A DNA stretch of 64,000 nt, taken from positions 21,158,572 to 21,222,571 of the forward strand of contig NC_030858.1 in assembly GCF_000208745.1 (NCBI RefSeq), given 5' to 3'. The DNA comes from Theobroma cacao (lineage: Eukaryota; Streptophyta; Magnoliopsida; Malvales; Malvaceae). The notes under the pieces are model-generated. The model had not been told where the DNA came from and did not search any database. It saw only the letters and a list, made by a program, of their open reading frames with translations. A program made the position numbers and the translations under genes. Position 1 is the first letter of the stretch. Each line of letters starts with the position of its first letter. Of this stretch, positions 12,701 to 23,638 are shown in pieces.

Positions 12701-13826
12701 CTAATAGTCTGAGTGCTTTAGAAATCTGCACTCTAGACATTGTAAGTAAACTTACTGTCATTTTAATTATCTAGGGTGGTTTTTAGATGATTTCATGAAT
12801 TCTATATTTCCCAAAAAATTTTGAAATGCAAGTTCACTCACCAATCTCTATTGATGTTTTGGTGGCCTCTAACTTCGACTAAGATTCCGAATGGAGGTGT
12901 GGGGTTTCGTTGCCATCAACCCAACTTGGCATTAATACTATTCCAAAGTTATTTTCTAAATTAAGTTCTACTGGTTATTCCTAACTAGCTTCCAACTACC
13001 ATTAAATGGCTATTATTTGCACTACTTTAGTCACACTAAAAATGATTAAACAATCTCAACAATAAAACATTTACAAATCAAATTACTAGACATTATCAAC
13101 AACTAAAAATCAACTTTAATTCACTACTCACCTTGGTAGCTTGGTAATTGAAATTCTTTCAAAAAATTTCAAGCTATTATAGAAGCTCCCTCTTTCTCTC
13201 TCTGAAACACCTAGCTAGTGAGAGGAAGTATGAAAGTAAGACCTTTCAAGGGTTTTAAAGTGTGATAGTGAAATAGCACAAAAGGTTCTATGAAAGGGTG
13301 CACAAAAGCATGAAAATTAGAGCTAACTTGAGAGAAGTTATGGAGGTTTCAAAACAAGCTTCCATGGAGGATGAAAGCAACGTGAGATGGGAGGAAGAAG
13401 AAAAAGAAGTTGCTGGGACAAATGATATTTATAGCTAAAGCTTACCCAATCTCTTCTTAAATTACGAAAATACCCTTAACAAGTTGGTTTGTCCTCCTTC
13501 GATCCTTGGTGCAATCTTTTTACTCTTTTGACACTGAGACAAGCCCCATAATCGTCTAGAAATACTCAGGTTCACGAAAACTGAAAATTTTGACTCGAGA
13601 TGAAAAATGACCATTTTGCCCCTACCTTGGAAATTATCATTATTTCTATTTCCTTTGTCATTTTATCCTTATTTTCATCATTCATTTATGCCTTAGGCCT
13701 ACTTAGGCCTTAATATTGTTTGAAAGCATACTTTTAGGGACTCACTAAAGAAATGATGAAATTACCCCTAGTCCTTGATATCGCGTCTATTTCAAGCTAC
13801 GAGTCTATAAAGATCAAGGTCTCACA
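9781..13826 (-). mobile_element. LTR C3, interrupted by D3
   Basis: It starts TGTCACGACCC at 9781 and ends AAGGTCTCACA at 13826, the same termini and orientation as solo LTR C2. Its flanks CATCC and TATCT agree at only three of five positions, so the TSD is decayed or absent. It keeps palindromic words of the C family: an 18-bp perfect copy at 10737-10754 and variants around 10475-10500 and 10683-10730. It also keeps the inverted minisatellite near 10980-11060. From 11320 to about 12920 the sequence is a different LTR (D3). The rest of C3 resumes with text matching 5220-6107 of C2. Confidence 0.75.
11320..12920 (+). mobile_element. LTR-like insert D3 within C3
   Basis: This segment is absent from C2. 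It parallels the first part of LTR D2 (58365 onward): GTACAACAAAGTTGATTTAAAC here and a near-identical phrase at 58380. Both have repeated clauses of the form AAAATGGTCATTTTGCC, a purine-rich stretch with AACAAACCCTAG, and AGGTGGTGAGT before the 3' part. The start at TGCTAGGAGAGTCCC is reasonable; the right border is approximate. No coding sequence is present. Confidence 0.55.
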
Positions 13827-14836
13827 TATCTCTTTCTCCACTAATGTAGACTAATAGTAAATTAAGGATCAATAGGACTTTAATTAGCTTGTAATGTATG
13901 ACTAGGGTTAAGGTTGGATATGGGATAATGTATAGCTTAAATCACCCTAAGCACATAGTTAATTTAAAACCTAGAGCTTTATTTTCCTTCACCTAGTATA
14001 CCCATTTTTTCATCATAATTTTTCTTTTGTTCAACTCTTCATTGTTTTTCTTTTTCTTTCTTTCCTTTTTCTTTTCTCAATTTCACACCCCAAAACTTAT
14101 TTCTTTTATTGGGTAGTGAGATGAATACAATCATATTTTTGAACTTTCATCATTTTTCAACTTTACTATCCTTTTTCACCATTTAGCTCATAACACTTCC
14201 TAAATTGACTTATGCACTTAGGAATAAAGGGTGCAAGAATTGTTGGAAATAGCAGTATAAGGGTTTAGGCTAAATATTAAGTGTTCAAACAAAGAAAAGG
14301 TGTCATTAGGCTCAAAAAGGGAAACTAAGAATAATTTATGTAAGAAAGGCTACAAAAGGCTCAATTGTTCCAAAAAAAGGCCCAAATCATCTCCTTAACT
14401 AATTTCGACTAGAATTTTGCCTTGAGAGAGAATCAAACAAATTCTAGAACTCAACACATAATTAAAAAATTCATTCACATAAACTTTCTCTAAATTCGTA
14501 CAATGAATCAAAGCAAAAGACATTGTGCTCGAAATGTAGAAATTTCATCCTAACAATAAAGCTTAGCATAAGAATTTACATAACATTCAAACAATATTCA
14601 CGTTTACAAAGAATCAAGATAGGAATATAACTAAGTTCTCATCACTGGATAGGTAAATTAAACAAAACTGGCACAATTAAATCTAGCTCAAATGCAAATG
14701 CAGATGCATCAATTTAAATTAAAATTTACTAACTTAACCATTAAACTTAAAATTCTCCCCAAACTTAAAAATAACATTATCCCCAATAATAAGAAAAGTA
14801 AGGTAAAGGGATACTCTATTGAATGTCGGTTTATCT
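13827..14836 (-). other. Non-coding 3' region of E2 downstream of its ORF
   Basis: AT-rich sequence between the C3 right border and the ORF stop, with CT-rich runs near 14035-14085. Minus-strand purine blocks such as AAGTTTGGGGAGAAT (around 14755) resemble additional polypurine-like tracts. No coding sequence is seen. Confidence 0.55.
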
Positions 14837-15904
14837 CTAGATACCTTTTTCTTCATCTTCATCATGGAAGTCCTCTGCTATGGGATCATCCAGTAGAGTA
14901 AAAAAAGAGCTTATATCCATACCAACATGTTCAGCATAATGATGCATCATTTGCTCAATAGACTGCATATATGCTGCCTTGTGATCCATTCGAAGTTCAA
15001 GCCTTTCCATCTTTTGAAACATGGAAAGATGTTGAGGTTGCCTTTGTGGTGGTGGGCGGTGTGGAATAGAAGGAGATCTACCTTCAGTAGTTGACAACTC
15101 TCAAGCATAAAACTGATTCATAATTCTCGCATCCAAAAGAGCTTTAGGCTATAAGATTTCTTCATTTTTATTCCATCTCATGCCTACTTTCTTACACAAG
15201 GCTATGATCAAAGATGGAAATGATAGTCCATCATGAGGAAATCGAAGAGCTTGAGCAATACTGTTGAATATCACTTGGCCCACATTGATTAACATCCTAG
15301 AAACAATAATTGCATATAATAAAATAGCTTTATCCCTTCTCACGTCACTAATATGTTTCACAAGAAGTATCTTCGTAGCCAAAAAATGATACCAAAGCTT
15401 ATGAACTGTCTTCATGGTACTAGCTTTCAAAGACATAAATATGCCTTTAGTCATTTTCAATTTAGATCCCTCATCACAAAGTACTCTAAGAACCTTTTTC
15501 AAATCAATGTTACTAGTCAAGAATTGGCCACGATCATCATTGTCAATATCAAGTAAGTTATAAAATTGATTGATGGTTGAACTATCAAAACAAACATGAC
15601 ATCCTCACACAAAAGCTTGGCCATATACGTGTTCAGTAGCGTTGGCATAGAATTCTCGAACAATTGTTAAGACAACGACCTTAGGTTGTTCACAAAATTG
15701 CTCCCATTGACACTTAGTGACGACCTTATGAACAGAACTATATAGCTCAAGATGGAGATCAATGCCATGTTCTGGAATAAGGACTTTATGCACCAATGAT
15801 TGTGTATGTTTCTCAACCGTATTAGCAGACACAAATTTGCTATGATCGAATTGAGTTCCACTACTACTATCGTGAGTTCTTTTCTTTTGAGCCATCTTTT
15901 TCAC
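14837..15904 (-). pseudogene. Accessory ORF of E2, putative plant transposon protein domain
   Basis: One minus-strand frame of 356 codons starts at ATG 15904 (MKKMAQKKRTHDSSSG). In-frame stops lie at 15605-15607, 15149-15151 and 15101-15103, and it ends at 14837. Visible blocks are VVLTIVREFYANATEHVYGQ (residues about 80-97), a stretch ending in KLWYHFLATKILLVKHIS, then LLYAIIVSRMLINVGQVIF and SFPSLIIALCKKVGM. The C-terminus is acidic. This order matches the family annotated as putative plant transposon protein (Transposase_32-like), found 3' of pol in Tat/Athila-type gypsy elements. Its biochemical function is unknown to me. It lies just upstream of the element's polypurine tract, on the same strand. 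It is broken by the stops. Confidence 0.7.
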
Positions 15905-16460
15905 ACAAGTAGATAGTAGTTCTTCCTAAAACAAGCAACCATAGTCCAATTAAATTAACCATTAAATTAAATATTATTATTTAATTACACATACTACACT
16001 ACCCACAAATTCCATGCCAATTCAAATTTAGATGTTCATCGTTCACCCTTATCTAATAACTAAATTCAACATAAATCCATGTAAAGTGATTAAAATTAAA
16101 CACATCTATTCTAATCCAGCAAAAATTGAAGTTACCCATTCACAACAACATTATATCTTCCACAATATTAAAAGTTAACAAATTTGAAAGTACATGGAAG
16201 AAAGTGACATACTTGAATGGAAAATGCAGAAAATGTGGAGAATGATATGAAAAGACAACCTTACTTGCCACAAAATAGTGATGGAGTGCAAAATTTTGTG
16301 CTAGGTGTGAAATGGGTGGAAAGGAAAGGAAGAAATCCTAATTTAGGTTGATGGAAGGCAAATGAAATAAATTCTTCTATGCCATTCGCAAATTCCAACC
16401 TAAGAAATTCACTTGAATCCACTTAGGAATACATCCAACTCCAATCTCCTTTCATTCTGA
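15905..16460 (-). other. 5' remainder of E2, non-coding
   Basis: Upstream of the accessory ORF there is no gag or pol frame. The sequence is AT-rich with no recognisable border; the edge of E2 near 16460 is a guess based on the change to very AT-rich sequence. Confidence 0.35.
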
Positions 16461-16582
16461 AAATATAACGGACATATGATGTCCCCCGTTATAAGATGTC
16501 AAAATTTTAATTATTAATTAATTACTAAAATTATTAATCAAATGAAAAGAATTTAGTTACAATCATCATATATAGTATCTAA

Positions 16583-17041
16583 TTTTTGTTATTGTAAATC
16601 AATAAAAATTATATATATGTAGTACATCAAATTTATCATTATATATAATTTATATACATATATATAATGATAACTTTTATTATTGTAAATAATTAAATAT
16701 TATACATATATAGTACATCAAATTTATCATTATATATATTATATTTAATTTTGGTTATTGTAAATTATTAAAAATTATACATATATAGTACATCAAATTT
16801 ATCATTATTTCTTTTGAAAAGTTTCAAATTTATCTATATAATGATAATTTTTGTTATTGTAAATCATTAAAAATTATGCATGTATAGTATATCAAATTTA
16901 TCATTATATATAATATATTATATACATTTAATATATAATTTTTGTTATTGTAAATCAATAAAAATTATGTATATATAGCATATCAAATTTATCATAAAAT
17001 TATAATTTTTTTATTGTAAATTTTAATTGAAATTATTATAT
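16583..17041. repeat. AT-rich tandem repeat, five or so units of 75-110 bp
   Basis: The phrase TTGTTATTGTAAATCA, then AAAAATTAT, then TACATCAAATTTATCATT recurs with starts near 16583, 16677, 16752, 16845 and 16937, plus a partial sixth near 17005. Units differ in length by insertion of TA-rich segments. Nothing in it looks coding. Confidence 0.8.
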
Positions 17042-18219
17042 TGTAATACATTTTTGGAAAATGAATGTGATTGAATTCTTTTAGTTGAAACTATGTATAT
17101 CTACTATTAAATCAAATACTCAAATCTTGTCCCAAAAAATAACTCAAATACTCAATAGTTTATCATCACGAACTATGTATGGAACTTATATAGCTGAGCT
17201 TATTAAAGGTCACGATTGTGAAATTTGAACCTAGAATAAATTTTGGACATTGCTAGAATACATGAGTTAGGGTTAATATTAAAAAACAATTTTGATGAGC
17301 TAAAATTCCAATGTTAACTTTCATGACCAGATACATCTTAACTATTGAGCTTGCTATACAATGGCAACAATCAATTAAATCCAGCAATTGTAATCTCTCA
17401 CACTCCATAGTCAATTAACAAGCAACTCCATCCAAAAAACTTATCTACTTAAGGATTTCACTGAACAACAAAAAACACATCAACCACAATCTAAAAAAAG
17501 AGGGCAACAGCTTCCAGCTTTCCGTCAACAAACACACTCACTATCAATAGCAATAGTTTCCAGTGAATAAATAAACAAAAAAAATTCAATTCAATTTAGC
17601 AACTACAATCCCCACACTCCATAGTCAATTAACAAGGTATTCTAATCCATCCAAAAAATTATATGTTCAAGGGTTTCACAAAACAATAAAGAAAACAACG
17701 ACCACAATCCAAAAAAAATCAACAACAACTTCTAGCTTCTAGTCAAGTAACACAATAAAAAAAATGGACAAACCTAAGCTTAGTTGTCAATGGAGGGAAA
17801 AAGGCTAGATTGACTTCGATTAGAAGCTATGAGGTAGAGGTGGCTGGATTGGCACAAGAGAAGCAGAGGTGCCTCAACATAGGAAAGGGTTTGCATGAGA
17901 GAGGGTTGGCACAAGAGAGGCTTTGCTTGAGAGAGGTGGAGCAAAGGTGGGTCGGCACAAGATAAGTTCCGCACGACTCAGCTCAGCACGGGAAAAGCTC
18001 GATGGTGAAGGAGAAGATGATTAGAGTTGGGTCAACATGGGACAAGTTTTGCATGGCACGGCTTGGCACAAGAGAGGCTTGACGACATGGGAAAGGTAGA
18101 GCATAGGTAGGTCGACACTATAGATAGTCGGCATAAGAAAAGTAGCAATAGGTCAGCACGAGAGAGGCAAAGTAAGGTGAAGAGGCGAAAAGGGATAAAT
18201 GCCACGAAAGAAAACCCTA
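17042..18219. other. Uncharacterised stretch beside the CACTA-like end
   Basis: From 17342 to 17765 two diverged copies of a roughly 240-bp segment follow each other (the phrase CACTCCATAGTCAATTAACAAG occurs near 17401 and 17616). From 17780 to 18180 the plus strand is G-rich with repeated GGCACAAGAGAGG-like words. No gene is recognised. It may be the interior of the CACTA-like element that ends at 18656. Confidence 0.4.
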
Positions 18220-18656
18220 AAACATTTTAATTACATTTACTGATGGAATTTTCGTTGATAAATACAAAATTAAATACCGATGAAAATTCCATGCACATCT
18301 GTTGGCAAACTGTTAAAGGGACCAATGCTTTCTGTAAGTAATTTCGTCGCTAAATTGACATTCTTGCTTATTAAAATTTCATTGGTAAATATTGTCTCGC
18401 TAAAATCCATCGATAAAGGCATTATCGACTAATAATTTTTGTCGATAATTTCTGCACTTGTTAATTTAATTTGGTGCCAATGCATGATCGACTGATTACC
18501 AACAAAATAAATTTCGTCGATAAATTTCATTAGTATTTAATTGGTAATTCATCTGTAATATACATGACTCTTGTTTATTGGTAATTCGTTGGCATTTACC
18601 AACGAAAATTTACTGATGGATTAAAATTCATCAACAAAATCTTGTTTTTAGTAGTG
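18220..18656 (-). mobile_element. CACTA-like (EnSpm) terminus with subterminal repeats
   Basis: On the minus strand the end reads CACTACTAAAAACAAG from 18656, the hallmark terminal inverted repeat of plant CACTA transposons. The adjoining 400 bp hold many short direct and inverted variants of ATTTCGTTGGTAAAT and TTTATCGACGAAAT, which fit the subterminal repeats bound by CACTA transposases. The opposite end is not found, so the element is a truncated or non-autonomous relic. Confidence 0.6.
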
Positions 18657-18984
18657 TTAGAATGGAATTTTGATTGATTAAAATTATGACTTAATTGATT
18701 ATATTAGATCTAGAATAGAGGTTGCTCAAATTAATTGATTAAAATGCCTTTTTAACTAATTAATTCATTTCTTTGTAAAATTGAGTTTTAAAGTTAGAAG
18801 ATCTTTAATCAATTAAAGTTTACTGTAATTGATTAAAATAGTTCCATGTAAAACTTGGGCTTTAAAGTCAGAAGAGCTTTAATTGATTAAAGCGATTTTG
18901 TGTCAGCTTAAAAACAATCTTGGCCTCTAAAGACGTGTATAATGAACATTCTCATGGTCCTTTGGTGCAAATACATGTTCATGA
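18657..18984. repeat. AT-rich repeat with TTAATTGATTAA-like palindromes
   Basis: Eight or more copies of words such as AATTGATTAAA and TTTAATCAATTAAAG occur in about 330 bp, several of them near-palindromes. Two clauses of the form GGGCTTTAAAGTCAGAAGAGC and GAGTTTTAAAGTTAGAAGATC show internal duplication. The style matches LTR ends elsewhere in the window, so this is probably a fragment of a copia LTR, but no terminus is visible. Confidence 0.5.
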
Positions 18985-19080
18985 TATTGGAGTAAAATCT
19001 TAGTGAATTAATGTGATTGTATAAAGTATGGATTTGAAAAATTTATTTTATAAAGGAAGCAAGCAATCCAATTATACAAG
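18985..19080 (-). mobile_element. 96-bp fragment of the F LTR
   Basis: Starts TATTGGAGTAAAATC and is nearly identical to the left ends of the two F LTRs (31766-31861 and 43316-43411). It stops abruptly at 19080, where SIRE-type gag sequence of element I begins. It is therefore the terminal stub of another F copy, removed by a deletion whose other breakpoint is inside I. Confidence 0.8.
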
Positions 19081-20095
19081 ATTTGTGGTTCTTTCCTTAC
19101 TCATGAGCTGGAGCTTAAAGAGGAAGAAGAAGAAGATAAGAGGGAAGTGAAGGAAAAGAAAAAGAGCATTGCACTTAAAGCCAGCATCCTTGAAGAAGAG
19201 TTGGAAGAGCTGTCATGTAATGATGATGAAAAGTTAGCTCTAGTTGCAAGAAAATTCAGAAAGCTTATGGCCAGAAGAAATCGGATACTAGCTAAAAGAG
19301 GGTTTAGAAAAGATCAAGGTGCTTCATGGAAAATCAGAAACAAAAATAACCCCAATAAAAATGAGGAGCTGATTTGCTACGAATGCAAGAAACCTAGCCA
19401 CTTCAAGTCCGAATGTCCATTGTTGAAAGATGAGACTCCAAAGAAAAAAAAGAAATCCAAAAAAGCAATGGTGGCAGCTACATGGTCGGACAGTGACAGA
19501 TCAAGCTTAGAAGCTGAAGATGAAAAATCTGAGGAAAGACCAAACCTTTGTCTGAAGGCACAAGATGATGAAACCAAGGTATCCTCATTCCCCTGTGATA
19601 TTTCCATTGATGATTTACAAGATGAGTATGTTAGCCTTTATGATGAATTTGAAAAACTTTTTTCAAAATACAAAATATTAAAGAAAAAGGTTTTGTCTCT
19701 TGAAAATGATTTTGAAAAGATGAGACAAAAGCTCAATTCTGTTTTTGAGCAAAGAAATTTTTTGCAAATTGAGTTAGAACACTCAAAAACAGATTTTAAA
19801 GTTTTGAAATTAGAGTTGGACAATAAATCTGAAGCTTTGCAAAAAAACACTTGATGAAAACACAGCTCTTAAATGTTCAAAAAGGGAAACATCAAGTAGG
19901 AACTCATATTTTAGGAAAAATTCCCGTAATACCTCATCTAGATGTCATAATTGTGGAAACATGGACATTTGTCATATGATTGTTTTAAGAAAAGTAACCT
20001 GCAAAAAGTAAAAAAAATTTGGGTTCTAAAAGGATCCTATATTGCAACTAACACTCAAGGACCTAACAAAGTATGGGTACCTATAATTAAAAACT
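19081..20095 (+). pseudogene. SIRE-type gag, partial (element I)
   Basis: The frame enters at ICGSLLTHELEL, aligned with the middle of H gag. It runs through a basic segment to the first zinc knuckle CYECKKPSHFKSEC (about 19375-19416; all four metal ligands present). An acidic coiled-coil-like stretch (DDLQDEYVSLYDEFEKLFSKY) follows. The frame breaks near 19845 in a run of seven A residues, where H reads straight through. The second knuckle (CHNCGNMDICH, near 19945) is therefore split between frames. The gag N-terminal capsid region is absent. Confidence 0.8.
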
Positions 20096-21640
20096 AAAAA
20101 TTTGTTTTGTAGGTTGAGCTGCACTTAAAGGAGACATGTTCAAAAGGTCAACTCAAGAAGAAGCAGCCTTTGTACATGGAAAATGGCTGCTTACGACACA
20201 TGATAAGAGATGAAATGTTATTTGCTCAACTGACAAAAGAAATGGAGGTACCGTGTCCTTTGGTGATGATTCAAAAAGTAGAATTCATGGTATAGGAATG
20301 GTTAGTAAGAACTGCCAAACTCAAATCAGTCATGTGTTATTGGTGAAAGGATTAAAACATAATTTATTGAGCATTAGTCAATTATGTGACAAAAGATTTA
20401 AAGTATGTTTTGATTCAAATAAGTGTGAAGTAATAGAATAGGTACAAACAAAGTCTCATTTATAGGAAAGAGATTGAAGAATATGTATGTTATTTTTCTT
20501 GAGGATCTTGAAATAAATAGTGTAATATGTCTTGTTGCAAATGCTGAAAATGATAGCTGGTTATGGCATAGGAGATTAGGACATGTAAGCATGCATACTA
20601 TGTCAAAACTAATCAAGAAAAATCTAGTTGTTGGACTGTCGAACATAAAATTTGAAAGTGACAAAATATGTGATGCTTGTCAACTAGGAAAACAAGTTAG
20701 AACATCCTTCAAGACTAAAAAGATTGTGTCAACATCTAGACCTCTTGAATTGTTGCATATTAATCTATTTGGTCCAATAAGCATAACTAGCTTAGGAGGA
20801 AAATTTTATGGCTTTGTAATAGTTGATGACTACTCTATATATACTTGGGTTTATTTTCTTGCTCATGAGAATGATGCTCTATCAGCTTTTATAAGTCATT
20901 GTAGGAAAGTAGAGAATGAAAAATGACTAGCTATAGTTAGCATAAGGAGTGTTCATGGAGGAGAATTTGAAAGTGATGAATTTGAGAAATTTTACAATGA
21001 AAAAGGGTTAGATCACAATTTCTCTGCACTTAGAACACCCTAGGAAAATGGAGTTGTAGAGAGGAAAAATCTGAACCTTAAAAGACATGGCTAGGACTAT
21101 ACTATGTGGGAATAACCTACCAAAATATTTTTAGGCTAAGGTAGTGAACACAACAACTTATATACTTAATAGAGTCTCAATAAGACCTATGATATCTAAG
21201 ACACCATATGAACTTTACAAGGGTAGGAAACCAAACATCTCTCACCTTAGGAGTTTTGGTTGTAAATGTTTTGTATTGAACAATCGAAAACAACCCTTAG
21301 GAAACTTTGATGCAAAAAGTGATGAGGCAATATTGTTAAGATATGCATTAAACTCAAAGGCATATAGGATTTTTCACAAAAGGACTTTAACCGTTGAAGA
21401 ATCAATCCATGTAGTTCTTAATGAGTCAAATTCTTTACAAAAGGAAATTCATGTTGATGATAATGATCTAGAAAAACAAATGGGAGAAATGAGCTTAGAG
21501 AACAATAAGAATAATGAAGAAAGCTCACTAGAAGAGAAAATGAAACTCCACCTCTGTAATATTTGCAAAGAACAGAAAATCAGCATAAGGACCTTCCAAG
21601 GAGTTGGAGAATTGTAAGAGACCATCCACAAGATCAAATC
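20096..21640 (+). pseudogene. SIRE-type protease and integrase (element I)
   Basis: The protease active site, DSG in relatives, is unrecognisable here (MYMENGCLRHM near 20173). The integrase zinc region DSWLWHRRLGHVSMHTMSKL is present near 20550-20610, with ICDACQLGKQ. The first catalytic Asp is Asn (HINLFGP, near 20756). The second is Val (SVHGGEFE, near 20945). In-frame stops at about 20923, 21040 and further on break the core, and there is a frameshift near 21080. Integrase would join retrotransposon cDNA to chromosomal DNA; this copy cannot. Confidence 0.8.
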
Positions 21641-23228
21641 ATAGGTGACATTTCTCAAGGAGTTAGAACTAGGAGAGCAACAAGAGAGAGTTGTGAGTTT
21701 TCAGCTTTCATATCTCAAATTGAGCCTAAAAACTTTGAAAAAGTTGGAAAAGAGGAAAGTTGGATAATGGCCATGCAAGAGGAACTTGACTAATTCAAAA
21801 GAAATCATGTATGGTCACTAGTACCTAGACCTTCAAATCACCCTATTGTTGGCACAAAATGGGTGTTTAGAAATAAGGTAGATGAGCAAGGAAATATAGT
21901 TAGAAATAAAGCTAGGTTAGTATCGCAAGGATACAACCAAGAGGAAGGAATAGACTATGATGAAACCTTTGCACTAGTTGCTACAATTGAAGCCATAAGG
22001 TTGTTGTTAGCTTTTGCATGCTTCATGAATTTCAAATTGTACCAAATGGATGTAAAAAATGCATTTTTAAATGGATTCATTCAAGAAGAAATGTATGTTG
22101 AGCAACCATCAGGTTTTGAAGATTTTGAAAAACTTGATCATGTTTTCAAACTTCATAAAGCCTTGTATGGATTGAAAGAAGCTCCTATAGCTTGGTATGA
22201 GAGGCTTTCAAAATTTCTAGTTGAAAAAGGTTATGTTAGAGGTAGCATTGATACTACATTGTTCATTAAAAGATACTTAAATGATTTAATTGTTGTACAA
22301 ATATATGTGGATGACCATTATATTTGGTGCAACTAATAAGGCTTTATGCAAAAACTTTTCTAAAGAAATGCAGGGTGAATTTGAGATGAGCATGATGGGA
22401 GAGTTGAAGTACTTTCTTGGTCTTCAAATTAAGCAAAGTGAGGAAGGAATCTTTATCAACCAAGAAAGATACACTCAAGATATGCTTAAAAAGTCTGATA
22501 TGCTAAAGCTAAAACCAATCTCCACACCAATGAGTCCATCCACTAGACTTAATCTAGATGAAAAAGGAAAGAATGTAGATCAAAAGCTCTATAGAGGAAT
22601 GATCGGTTCACTACTCTATTTAACAACAAGCAGACCAGATATTCAATTTAGTGTGTGCTTTTGTGCTACATTTTAGTCACAACCTAAAGAATCACACTTA
22701 ACAACTGTTAAGAGAATTTTTGGATACCTCTTAGAAACTTAAACTTTAGGCATATGGTATTTTAGAGAATCAATCCTTAGCTTAGTTAGATATTCGGATG
22801 CAGACTTTGCAGTAAGCAAAACTGATAGAAAAAGTACTAGTGGAACATGCCAATTTCTAGGAAGTATGCTAGCATCCTTGTCAAGTAAGAAACAAAACTC
22901 TGTAGCACTTTCTACAGCTAAAGCAGAGTATATTTCTCTAGGTAGTTGTTGTGCTCAGATTTTGTGGATCAAACAACAACTAAGAGATTTTGGAATAACA
23001 GTCCATAATGTACCAATCTTCTATGATAACACAAGTGCAATTAATATATCTAAAAATCCTGTGCAGCATTCTAGGACTAAACACATTGAGATTAGGCACT
23101 ATTTTGTTAGAGACCATGTAGTGAAAGGTGATATTAAGATTGAATTTGTGAATACTTTACATCAATTAGCTGACATTTTTACCAAACATCTAAATGAAGA
23201 TGATTCTGTGAAATTAGAAGGAATTTAG
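21641..23228 (+). pseudogene. SIRE-type reverse transcriptase and RNase H (element I)
   Basis: RT begins around the segment preceding KQ-type start FRNKVDEQGN (21863) and carries QMDVKNAFLNG, YVEQPSGFEDF and LHKALYGLKEAP. The catalytic YVDD occurs at about 22303-22314, but a one-base shift follows it: the next residues, IFGATNKALC, lie in another frame. RNase H starts after PSTRLNLDEKG. It keeps SDADFA, DRKSTSGTCQFLGS, STAKAEYISL and the C-terminal RTKHIEIRHYFVRDHV, ending at the stop 23226-23228. Stops also lie at 22675 and about 22741. It was evidently functional in an ancestor; H lacks the RNase H part. Confidence 0.85.
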
Positions 23229-23638
23229 GAATGATTAGTCTGCAGGAGTTATGAGAAAATCTTTGGCTCATGCACATAAAACAGAATTCATTTAGTAAAC
23301 TAAGGTGAATCTTAGTCAACTAAGAGTGTTTTGTTAGCCTTAAATAATAAGACTCAGTCAATTAAATGAAGAATGAATAAAATAATGTGTTTACCGAGTA
23401 ATAAAGTAAGAAGAGAAATAGGACAGAGAAATAACCAATTTTAGAGGGAACTTTTCAAATTTTAAATAATAGAAAAACTGACAAGTAATTAAGGGAAGTC
23501 AGACAGTTTTCTTTGGAGAAATTAAGCTACCTTTTACCCATTTCCTCTGCATTCTCTCCTTTGAAACCAACCCGCACAAAACCGAAGCCCTCGCCACTCA
23601 AAACCTCATAGCCCTAGTCAGAAGTCTTTCAAATCACA
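23229..23638. other. Spacer between pol and ORF3 in element I
   Basis: About 410 bp with no coding frame. It contains CTTAGTCAACTAAG near 23308, a one-step variant of the TTAGTCGACTAA word found in the LTRs of this family. Confidence 0.6.
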
